Assembly (NCBI GenBank): GCA_001247695.2
Contig: LGRX02028972.1
Span: 1-64,000 of the forward strand
Length of the DNA stretch: 64,000 nt
DNA from: Cymbomonas tetramitiformis
Lineage: Eukaryota; Chlorophyta; Pyramimonadophyceae; Pyramimonadales; Pyramimonadaceae
Reading direction: 5' to 3'
Shown: positions 25,835-36,049 of the stretch, one piece after another
How positions within the stretch are numbered: position 1 is the first letter of the stretch
Layout: the number at the start of each line of letters is the position of its first letter
The notes under the pieces: generated by a model
What the model saw: only the letters and a program-made list of their open reading frames with translations
Database searches by the model: none
What the model was told of the DNA's origin: nothing
Translations under genes and position numbers: made by a program

Positions 25835-27810
25835 CATCCGGGAGTTGGGGGGTTATTACGATGGAAAACTGACCCTGTATTTTTGACCCTATTTTTTCAC
25901 CCTGTATTTTAAATACAGGGGCTGTATTTTAAATACAGGGGCTGTATTTTAAATACAGGGGCTGTTTTTTAAATACAGGGGCTGTTTTTGAAATACAGCC
26001 CCTGTATTTCAGTTCAGCCCCTGTATTTTCGATTTTTATACATTTTTGAAAAAATCTCATACCCCCGGAAATATTTATATCTTGTTTCTACAAAAATACA
26101 GCCCCTGTACTTTTCAATTTGCACTCTTAAGGAGCCCCTGTATTTTTTTGTTCAGGGGCTGTATTTTTGCTTCACTCTTCGTTTTTTATACTGCTTGCAA
26201 TTATATTCTCATTCCCCCCTGTACAAAAATACAGGGGCTGTATTTTCGCTCTACTTCACTTTTCTTCAGGGGCTGAACTTTTATTCAGGGGCTGAATTTT
26301 GTCTTCAGGGGCTGAGCTTTTCTTCAAGGGCTGAACTTGTATTCAGGGGCTGTTTGTAGTATACTACCCCAGGGGGTAGTATCAGGGAGTAGTATACTAC
26401 CCCTTAACTTTTATTCAGGGGCTGAACTTTTATTCAGGGGCTGTATTTCATTCAAGGGCTGAACCTTTTTTCAGGGGCTGAACTTTTATTCAGGGCTGAA
26501 CTTTTATTCGGGGCTGAACTTTTTTTCAGGGGCTGAACTTTTTCAGGGGCTGTATTTTATTCAAGGGTTGTATTTTATTCAGGGGTGTATTTTATTCAGG
26601 GGTTGTATTTTATTCAGGGGTTGTATTTTATTCAGGGGCTGTATTTTATTCAGGCCCTGAAAATTAGCAAGCCCTTTTCAAGGCCTGAAAATGAATTCCA
26701 GCCCCTAAAAATGAATTTTCAGGGCTTGAATTATCATTTTCAGGCCCCGACCTATCATTTTCAGGCCCTGAACTTGCATTCCAGGGCATGAACTTTCAAT
26801 CTTCATTGCAAGTTATGCATTATTCAATCCATTATTAAGTGTACTCAGGCAAGTGACGGGCATTCCTCCCAAGTAGACAACCCTCTGGAAGGGTATTCAT
26901 CCTATAATTGCCGCTTAACACCGCTATTCAACCCCCCTTGCTTTCCACGGTGTGTGGCTAAGGTTTGCGTTCCTCCCAGAAGAAGAAGGGAGCGAAGGCG
27001 TGCTAGTAGAAGATTCTTCTTGCGCAAGAAAGATCCTGTGCGGTAAAGGAACGAGGGACTTCAGACAGCTAGATTAAGAAGGGAAATGTGTTGAACGTAA
27101 TAAAAATACATGCGAGAGTGTACATAGGTGAAGCAAGCGCGCATGCGGAAAACTTCCGCCCCTTATTTTTTCATCGTAAGGTCATCGTAAGTTGAGCGTC
27201 AGTTCAGCATAAGTCAAGCGTAAGTTCAGCCCCTGAGTACGTAAAGTAAAAAATGTTTGCTGTAATGTCATTGAAAAATACCTTGGTTGGCGAGGTCTAT
27301 TGGACGGAGAGGTCTTTTGCGAGAAGGACCGGAGACTGAGGTGTTTTGCGCGAACGTTATATCTCGGGCCTGAGGAAATCAAGCTTACATACTGTGAAAA
27401 AATAAGACGAGATTAAGGGAGGTAAGCTGCGAACCTGCGATTTGCAAGGCTACTTAAAGGTTTCCACCGCGCAACATCTTGCTTCCTTCATGTTCGGACG
27501 CGAAGGGTATGTCCTAAGATGGCCGCTGGAGGAAAGGTGAAACGAGGAGAGAGGTGTTCAAAGAAGTGATATCTCTTGTAAAAAGGTACTTACCGTAGAG
27601 GCCGCCGGTAAAAAAATGCCCGAAAGGGGTTATCTCACCGCTTACTTGAAGCGCGGTCAAGTGTTTCGAAAATACAGGGTCTCCACTAGAAAGCGTGATT
27701 ATACACGGGAATTATACTTGTAGAGAAAATTTATTGAGAATTGTATAAATCCTAAGGTGACGATCTCACCCTGTATTTTCCCATCGTAATAACCCCCCAA
27801 GTCCCGGATG
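25835..27810. mobile_element. 1.98-kb TIR element with TA target duplication
   Basis: Inverted ends CATCCGGGAGTTGGGGGG (25835) and, on the other strand, CATCCGGGACTTGGGGGG (27810) run on through TTATTACGATGG, about 30 bp in all. TA flanks both sides (25833-25834 and 27811-27812). TA duplication is typical of Tc1/mariner-type elements. No transposase frame is present. The interior holds a large minisatellite built from the ACCCTGTATTTT subterminal motif. Confidence 0.87.
25905..26665. repeat. AT-rich minisatellite inside the TIR element
   Basis: It begins as 20-bp palindromic units (GGGGCTGTATTTTAAATACA) and passes into 19-21-bp TTCAGGGGCTGAACTTTTAT and TTCAGGGGCTGTATTTTA units, about 30 in all. 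It repeats the CAGGGG/CCCCTG box of the element ends. Confidence 0.88.
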
Positions 27811-27812
27811 TA

Positions 27813-29060
27813 TTGGTGTCAGAAGCCTAGTAGCACAACTAGATCTGTATCACGGACACAGTAGCCTTCAGTGTATAGTGCTAGCTAGAGATTTGGGACC
27901 GCCCTGGCCAAGAGCACAGGCCCCCACTAGAAATTTGTTTCCACCGCTTGAGATGGTGTGTTTTGTTTCACCTGACAAACTACCTGTTCCACCCTAACTC
28001 TTCCTCCGTAATAGTACAGGGTGGTGTGCTGGATGTGACACCCCGTGTGTGTCACAGTCCTCTGTCTGTACTAGTACTCCGTACAGTACGGCTGTCACAG
28101 GTTCAGGGTTTCGGGCTTAAGCCGAGCGACACTCAATCTAACTTCACTTCTTATGTTATCTTAAGTGTAAGCATTCTGTGTTATCAGCACCTCAATATAT
28201 AGTTGGCACTATATATCCCACAGGGCTTCCCCGCACACGCGGGCCCGTGGGGGTTTCATTACTTTGTCTCTCTCTTTCTTTTGATCTCGATCATGGGAGT
28301 GGGAGCTGCCGCCTACACGGCGGCCAATGACATCGACTCTGTGCAGGTATCGGGTCGGGCTGCACCGCAGCCTGTGCTGTGCAGAGGTGATTTGTGCATC
28401 TACCCTGGTATAGCCGAGCCGGACCCCGTCACTCTGGATGCGGTACTGCACTCCCTGGGTACTGCGACGGTGGTTCACCGGCCGCCTGACCCACTGGAGA
28501 GCAGTGCTGCAGGCTACTGCAGTGGACGTTGTGGTGACGGTGCCCTTCTGGACTTTGACCCCGAGTAGCTTTCCTTCTGGCTCTGGCAGTGCACCACTCT
28601 GGTGGTGTACTGAGATGTGCTTTGACCTCAACATGGTCTTCAATTTGGTTTATACTTTACTTTGACATCTACAATCTTCAATCTGGTTTGCTGCCACAGT
28701 GCTTTTCAGTAGTTTAGCAGGACCTGAGTGCCTGTATGTTTCTGCTCTTGTGCCGGCTAGAGGGTTTCAATTTGTGTATCAGAATAGCACAGTTGAATTA
28801 GCAGTTAGGTTTGTCACCCTAGCTCCTACCCTAACTTATCTTGACTTCTCTGACTTACCTGTCAGTCACCACCCACAGTGCTGGGGTGGTGTGCTGAAAT
28901 CTGTATAGGCAGCCCTGACCGGGAGTCCCGGTGCAGGCCCCTATGACAGATTCCTAGGTAGCCAACACTGGACCGTGACTGATCCGTAAGCCTGTGCTGT
29001 GACACACCGAGTGTCACAGGTAGCTAGACTCGAGACCGTTCCGACTCCGTGACCGTTCCG
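27813..29060 (+). pseudogene. Decayed 3' part of gag-type LTR element(s)
   Basis: The downstream flank of the TIR element resembles the region after the nested gag. It has a TTTCCACCG box, a GTGTTTTGTTT stretch and GGGTGGTGTGCTGGA before an LTR-like start at about 28027. A frame at 28203-28568 has a membrane-like segment (FVSLFLLISIMGVGAAAY) and VHRPPDPL, reminiscent of gag C-termini, and then stops. A second GGGTGGTGTGCTGA appears at 28884. The palindrome-like TGTGACAC...GTGTCACAG occurs near 28036 and 28998. Exact LTR borders could not be fixed. Confidence 0.45.
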
Positions 29061-29269
29061 GGTATATCTAGCTTAGGGTTTATTTCTTATACGAGTTTAT
29101 CTATATTGGTTCACTGACTGTCTGATATCTTGAACCGGGATATTCCAGTAGGCGATGTGATGAGGGTTTGCTCACTGTTGGTGATGCAATATAGTGTCTT
29201 GGGACCTATTTCAAGCTTTTGAGATTTTGCGGTTTTGACTTTAAGCTTACTAACAACCTGAACAAAAAA

Positions 29270-29430
29270 CCCTAACAACCTAGCAATTTTGCGTTCACGA
29301 GTTTCAAGAAATCCGGAAGCTACAACCCTAAACCCCGGATCAAACCCTAAAACCCTAAATCCGGATGAAACCACAAAACCCTAAATCCCAATACAACCCT
29401 AAATCCCGATGAAACCTTATAACCCTACGG
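29270..29430. repeat. Degenerate interstitial CCCTAAA repeats
   Basis: At least eight AACCCTAA-type units (for example AACCCTAAAACCCTAAAT) are spaced by short GGAT/GATG inserts. This is the plant/green-algal telomere motif, here internal and decayed. Confidence 0.7.
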
Positions 29431-30260
29431 CCGTGCGTTTAGGTTTTCTGGGAGTCTTGAACCCAAGACCCTAAAATCCTTAAACTAAAAAGACATCGCA
29501 AATCTCGATGTTGATATGACCATATGCCGATAATGCAATCAAGGTTGAGAAGAATATGCACGATATGCCGAAAATGCACTTTCATCTGAATTACGTTACG
29601 ATATAAATTTCGATATGAATCCTGAATTCCGATTCTGAATTGCCAACCTTGTGGAGCAGTGATAGTTGGTGGACAAAAATAAGCGCAAGTAGAGAAAATC
29701 CTAGCTCGACGAGTACACGTGAGTCAATGAAAGGAGATAGAGCAATGAAGGTAGTAAGAAATCGATGGATTGGACATTCCAAACCTCACGATCAATGGCG
29801 AACATGGAAACATTAGAACGAGGTGCCCCCTTGTGACAATTGTGGGACTTTGAGAACCACCGCTAGCTATGGAGCACCAAGTCCGGGATTCAGCGATGCA
29901 GAGGAGAGAAAATCGGCGTCACAGGGGCACACTATGTACATACAGCCTCGGAAGGGACCCTGGCACAACAACTATCAGAGCAGCGTCGGGGCACAACAAG
30001 CGATAACTACACAAATTTCAAAATTCTCGTATAACACCTGGTTTAAGCAACAATCTAACCACCTCAAGCAGATAGGAACGTCTGGCCCTACGCACACCTC
30101 GAATGTTCCAACCGCATACTTCTATCTGCTGCCAGAACCTACCGAGGCTTACCATTTGTCTTGTATATTCACACCGTATTTCATCAATTCCGCTTGCTCA
30201 CTCGAAAATCAACACGATTGCCTCCAGATTCCATATTTCAACTAGCATGCCCGCCTTAAG
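29431..30260. other. No firm gene
   Basis: A plus-strand frame at 29823-30245 (about 140 codons, no ATG start, no recognised domain) is the only candidate. It could be the last exon of something or chance. Confidence 0.35.
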
Positions 30261-33200
30261 CTATCTTTGAGAGCTGTGAACTAGACTTCCGGCTTCTCTT
30301 TTTTCCTTCGGACTCATTTGTTCTTTCAATACTCGTTTCTCGTCCTGAACCCTACTTAGCTGACGAAGAAACATGCTACCCCTTCTAATTGCCTGGATCC
30401 CGTACGCCTCCAGTTCACTCTCCAAATCTCTCTCCCTCTGGCGCAATGCCCGCAACTTGTCCACATTGTTTGAAAAACATTCCTCAACCACCCCTCCTTC
30501 GACTAGCCACCCAAGAAAGGCATCGACCACGAAGCGAGCAATCAAGTGTGTTTGCTCAGCACTTAGAAGTCGTACAGGTTCCAATTTCTTTTGCAGATGT
30601 TGAACCAGATACTCAGAAAAGGCGTCCAGCTCTGCCTTAGATGAGGATTGGAGGACTGTCATCCAAGAGGCTGGGATGACGGCATCGATGGCTATACATA
30701 TAATATCCACTACCTTGTTGAAAAGGGCCTGGTACACAAAGCACCATTCGCAATCAACCCCTTTTTGCTTCTGTCGAATTGCATTCACTGTGCGCTAGGG
30801 GGCCTAGTTACCAGGCTGTCGTCCAACGGCTGACGCATTCATTGTGCGCTAGGGGGCCTAGTTACCGGGCGGTCGTCCAGCGGCTGATGCATCCGCTGGC
30901 AGGTCAAAAGCAAGTCAACGAAGGTGCGCACGACTGCAAGGGCCTTTGGGCGCAGGCTATCACGAAGGCATATCACAGCCTGAGAGCCAACCTGCTCTTG
31001 CTCCTCGTCCAACAGTGGGAGATCGACGGCCTTGTTGAGTCTTGCCACTAAAGCCTCGCGGCTCCGTGGATCCTTGAGGGCGCGAAATGCGGAGATGGTA
31101 GACTTGGCTGCGGAGGAGGCCACCTGGGAGCTGACGCTCTGATCGGCCAACATGGCTTTGAGCACAACTCGTAAGACCTCATCCTGAGAGCAGAGCACGG
31201 CGACGCGCAGTGTGCAACCAAGTTAGTCACGGCTTTCAACTTTCAAGGTAGCGAACAATATCCAGGTCAGCTGAGCGACTCCTGTGCCACCATACCGACA
31301 AGCATGGTTCTCATAGTTGCATCAGTTGTGGTCGCGCGTCCCGTCCCCGAATTGGGCTACGCGGGGCACGAAGACACGAGCACGCACAATGATCGGCGGA
31401 ACAAGTGACCGTCTGTCAAGCACGGGAGAAGCACGAGCTTGATTGAACGTCGCTTGCCACTGCCCACCAGAGTTGCTTGGCAGGTCAGCCTGCGAGGACC
31501 ATTATGCAAGGACCAGGCCATTTCGCCTGCGCATGCGTGGCGCGTAGGGGCCAGGAAGCCCAACGCGCGGTCTCGCCACACTTGGTGCTTGCCGCGGTCT
31601 CGCCACACTTGGCGCTTGCCGCGGTCTCGCCACACTTGGCGCTTGCCGCGGTCTCGCCACACTTGGCGCTTGCCGCGGTCTCGCCACACTTGGCGCTTGC
31701 CGCGGTCTCGCCACACTTGGCGCTTGCCGCGGTCTCGCCACACTTGGTGCTTGCCGCGGTCTCGCCACACTTGGCGCTTGCCACCGTGAGCCACGCTTGG
31801 CACTTGCCGCGGTCTCGCAACACTTGGCGCTTGCCACCGTGAGCCACGCTTGGCGCTTGCCGCGGTCTCGCAACACTTGGCGCTTGCCGCCGTGAGCCAC
31901 GCTTGGCGCTTGCCGCGGTCTCGCCACACTTGGCGCTTGCCGCGGTCTCGCCACACTTGGCGCTTGCCGCGGTCTCGCCACACTTGGCGCTTGCCGCGGT
32001 CTCGCCACACTTGGCGCTTGCCGCCGTGAGCCACATCTCGCGGATGACAAGTAGCCTTGCGGCGAATTACACGGCAACCAGCGAAAGCCGACGACTTCCA
32101 AGAGAGCTTAGCACTACAAGCAGTGGCGGTTCGCGGGGCTCCCAGGCAACGCAAGTATAGCTCGGCTCCCAGGTCGTAGCTTGAGGGCATTCGCCTGGAT
32201 CTTCTTTAATTTCAGCGTGGGACGTGGAGCTTGGACAGTATGCGTTACTAGTGGCCTCTGATTGCGGGCCGGAAGGCTTTACCCGCAAAACCGTATTCCG
32301 AGCCTTGCTGCCGTTCAGAGGGAAGGGACAGGAAGGTGCAACTTTATGGAGAAGCTCGGGCTCGAAGACCTCTTCTCGAGGTCCCACGTGCGCACCTCCA
32401 TGGGCTGGTCCAAAATGGGGATATCAATGGCACCACGCAGCGTGACCACGAGCTCCTCGACAAAGTCCTCAGGCGGCACAGCCCCGACATCGAGTGCCTG
32501 AGGGATACCCACCAAACAAGGAGACCCGCTGAAGGCCCCTTGAGCGAAAGCCCTTGGCATCCTCATAACAACTTCCGTGCGACACACTGAGCGAGCTCAG
32601 AAACTTTCCGCGCGTAACACAATGGAGGAACTCGGAGTTACAAACAGCAGGAACTCAGGACTCTTCCGTAAGGAAAAAATTGCGGGAACTCAGGACTCTT
32701 CGGTGCGTAACAAGTTAAGGCAACTCGGGGGTCTTCCTTGCGTAATCCAAGTAGATAAATCAGGACAGCTATTGGAGGGTTGTTCACGAGCAAGTGCTCG
32801 TTCAGGGCGTCGGGAGAGCTGTACCTGTACACGCTGCCTCTGTTCATGGGTCAGTCGACGGTCGAGCTGGAGTGACACTGTTTTCACCGCTTGCATCAGC
32901 AACACGGCTTTCAGGCCCGAAGGTAACAGAGGTATGTCCAGCAGCGCATCCGCCTTTTCAGAGATCACCGCGACTTGCTCTTCGGTGAGAATCCCGGAGG
33001 CAGACGAGGTAGCTTCGCAGTTGGCTGTCGCCACGCTAGGGCGAAGAGCGCAGCTGGATAAACCGAGCCCACATGCGAGGGAAAGTGCGATGATACTATC
33101 ACCATCCAACGGGATATTCCTGCCGGAGTCTGGCACCGCCGCTATTGAACCCAACCGACATACGTGGTGACAGATGTCGCTGTTTGTGAGTTGGGAGGGC

Positions 33201-33286
33201 GGAAGGGCATGCGAGTGACTGTGGATGCCTTCGTATATACGTGGTCGTACACGCAGTTTATTGCGGCAGCATGCGCGCAACATCAT
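30261..33286 (-). CDS. Four-exon gene, 449-aa helical protein of unknown function
   Basis: Exons 33286-32825, 32497-32396, 31183-30866 and 30728-30261 join with GT-AG sites (donors CAG/GTACAG, GAG/GTGCGC, CCG/GTAACT; acceptors CTCAG/G, CTCAG/G, ACCAG/G). All three introns are phase 0 and every exon length is a multiple of three, with no stop, which strongly supports the model. The protein has a hydrophobic ALSLACGLGLSSCAL stretch near residue 70. Mostly helical sequence follows, with a recurring box LLDIPLL / AIDIPILD / AVDLPLLD, one per exon in exons 1-3. The C-terminus is coiled-coil-like and charged (RALRQRERDLESELEAY, RVLKEQMSPKEKRE). I recognise no family. The true start could be in an unseen upstream exon. 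Intron 2 (1212 nt) contains a minisatellite. Confidence 0.72.
30782..30889. repeat. 54-bp tandem duplication across a splice donor
   Basis: Two copies, 30782-30835 and 30836-30889. The second holds the end of exon 3 and its donor GTAACT (minus strand), and the first carries a duplicate donor near 30811 inside the intron. Reading on past the real donor gives a stop within ten codons. Confidence 0.85.
31569..32034. repeat. 27-bp minisatellite, about 17 copies, in intron 2
   Basis: Unit GGTCTCGCCACACTTGGCGC plus TTGCCGC, with a variant (GTGAGCCACGC) interspersed. All frames are open across it because 27 is divisible by three, giving long artefactual reading frames. It lies wholly inside intron 2 (31184-32395) of the 449-aa gene. 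Confidence 0.92.
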
Positions 33287-33542
33287 GATAGGTGCGAATC
33301 ACGTGTTTGCTGAAACGAAAGCGTGGAGTGGGTCCACGACCTACTGGAATATCCCGAACTGGATATTCCCGAATAGAGAAACACACCGTTGACTTTTTTT
33401 TATATTAAGTGGGACGAGTCCATTTTTCACAGTTTATAACATAACAAGTCAACGGTTTGTTTCTTCTGAAAAAAACTCGTCTTAACTCGTCATAAAACCT
33501 AAACCCTGAACGGTGATAGGTGACGGCATCGGCATGTGACAC

Positions 33543-33608
33543 TTTCTCCGAGCCTCTTCGATCAACTGTAACGTCGACCCTCGCGGCCGCGGCCCGCGCT
33601 CGGAGAAA
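33543..33608 (-). repeat. Small foldback element, copy 2 (inverted)
   Basis: TTTCTCCGAGC and GCTCGGAGAAA arms. The minus-strand reading contains GAGGGTCGACGTTACAGTTG exactly as in copy 1 at 7659-7746, with a shorter GC core. Confidence 0.75.
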
Positions 33609-33611
33609 CTC

Positions 33612-36049
33612 TGGGAACAAGAGTAGCATGCGGATGGGGATGGCACAGCCGAGCGACAGCGACAGGACAATTCAACAAACGAGAGCGAGAGTCACGGAGG
33701 GGTCAAAATTTATCTTCTTTCAACCATAACTTGCGGATAGCATACGAGTGCACTCTACCAACATATAACATATATATACAACGAACATACAACATTGCCG
33801 ACAACTAGCTGGGGTGACGCGCAGCGCGACTGCCTCACAGGTGTCTGTTCGTGTGCACGTGGTTATCACCCGTCCGTCCTCTGCGTCGTCGGCAGCTTCT
33901 CGACGCTCGTGCCCACCTGGACCATCGGATTTGTATCCATGCTCAAAGCGCCCCTTCTTCGCATTATGATACAGGAGGCTGAAAACATATAGGTGTACAC
34001 GTATCTACGCGCTAACTGGCGAGGAGAGTCCTGCAAACAAGCATGCCTCGCGCCAAAACTGTACTTGCGTTGGCACTGTTTTTGGCTGGGCAACGCGTGG
34101 CATCCTGCGCCGAAGGTCATTCCCCTGCTGTTTCCGACGTCGAACACCTGCATGTTTTGTCGCATACCCACAAGACACGAAGCAGCCTCGCCGCAGTGTC
34201 GATGTTGCTTTCTCTGCTCAAAGCAAAAAATGGACTTGAGTTGAGATATGCTCGCGTAGTGTGGACTCGCCGCGATTCGCATATCGCGCTATCACCCTGG
34301 CCTGCCTGAGATCCCGATACCTTGCAACCTAACTTTGACTATCGACACTTTCAACAACTTTCAGGGCTGCCAGTCTTGCCCATAACCGGACTACACACGT
34401 GGGACAGGGCCTGCCCAAATATTAGGCTACATTTTCGCTCGTAGGATCAACTGGAGAATAGAGGGGCACGCGTACCGCGTACTCAGTACCTGCCACTACG
34501 CAGTCCACCAGGATAAGCGTAGACTGCTAAACGACTACGAACAAACGACTTTTTGTCTCGATTCTCGCTTGCCGTCAAGCACGCTGTGTGGACCTCAGGC
34601 TCGCACAACTCTTGCCCATACTCGCAGTCGTATACTCGCGTATTTCTCCACTGATGCGCTCTGCTTCTTCACTCGCGCCATCATCATCGAGGCAAGCATC
34701 CCGTAAGGTGTATTCCTGTCGCCATCTTCGCGTTCAGAGTTGCTCACAGACCGACTCCTGGCCAGCAGGACCCGGCAGAGGTGGAGGCCTCACATTGGAC
34801 CAACGACCCGCCCAGCCCCGTGTCGCTCCCGACCAGCGCGGCGGCGAGAAGTCTGGCCGCGTCGTCACGAGCCTGACATCCCGATCCGCTCCCACCGCAA
34901 CGCCTCGGGGTCCTGGTGCCGGTTCTGGTGCCGGTCCTTCGACCGGTAGTAAAGTTGCACTTCAAGCGAAAGCGCCAGCCGCTGTTACCGCAAGTGCATC
35001 AGGTCCCGCGAGGGCGCCACCCCGAAAGCCTCACGCACCTCCGACGCGACCCACAACTTCCGTCCGCCGACCTGTCGCGAAGGAGTCCGAACGCGCCACG
35101 CGATGGAGTAACCTCCCCAAGCGAAAGGTACGCTGCCTGCCCCGGCCGCGAGGCCCTCCGACGCTCGCGACACTCGCGCATCGCGCCGCTCGCACGGGTT
35201 CCAAACGCGACGACCTGCTTCCAGGTTAGTTTACGAGTAGGGTTTGACTGAGCCCTTCTGCTCGCTAATGCGGCTCTCAAGCTCAAAGTGAGGAAGAAGA
35301 CGACCCGCCTCTGGAAACGAGTTGACAGTGTGAAATCTCACTGCAGAGCACAGTCTTGCACAGTTCAGTTGGCGGCGGCCGGTGTCCGTTGCCGATGGAG
35401 TGAAGCTTGAGGAGGACGGGGGCTACCCACCTACTGGCTTGCGGCCGGTGTCAATGCTTCTCAGCTTGAGGGACTGCGAATTGGTGTCAAGCCAGGAGAC
35501 GCCACTGCGTGGTGCCGTGCCGTTGATGGGCAGCCACTGCTTCCCATCCACGTTGAAGAAGGACTGCCCGAGCGGCCCTGCCACGCTCTTCGGATCTGCC
35601 GACCTCAACACCTCGATCTCGCGAGCTGGCAACTGCCGGTGAGCCCTCGCATCCCCTGCGCTTCGGCTCGCCTGCGGCAACGTGCAGGGGCAGACACTTG
35701 TGTTTTGCGAACCTGCTGCTGATGGAGGAAATCACTTAAAGAATCCGTAGATGTGGTGACACATACTGTGAAGCCCCCCGCGTCTACCGCAGCACTTCAA
35801 CCGTGCTGGCTGTCGGTGCTTGCGAGCAAGAATCGGGCGTTTTCCGTCCATACAGCAATTGCACTCTCTGTGGTGTCTCCCGTCGAAATATGTTTTGCGG
35901 AGCGGAAGCATCCCGCGTCCCTTCCCCGGTCCCTGCAGCAACATGGCCTCCGCTAGGCCTCCTGCCTGCCTCTCAGGGGTCAGCCCCGTTTGGCAGCTGC
36001 ACACTCCCGCGACGCTGTCGAGACTCCGAAGCGCTTATCGTGCTGGCAG
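33612..36049. other. Gene-poor stretch, possible unrecognised exons
   Basis: A plus-strand frame at 34043-34309 starts with a signal-peptide-like segment (MPRAKTVLALALFLAGQRVA). A Pro/Ala/Arg-rich frame runs at 34588-35229. A minus-strand frame at 35423-35680 (FFNVDGKQWLPINGTAPRSG) has normal protein composition. None has supporting splice partners, so they are not called as genes. The upstream exons of the glycosyltransferase at 36050 should lie here. Confidence 0.35.

Noticed and set aside
31357..32190. A 277-codon minus-strand frame and matching long plus-strand frames
   Set aside because: They are translations of the 27-bp minisatellite, whose period is divisible by three. The array lies inside a well-supported intron.
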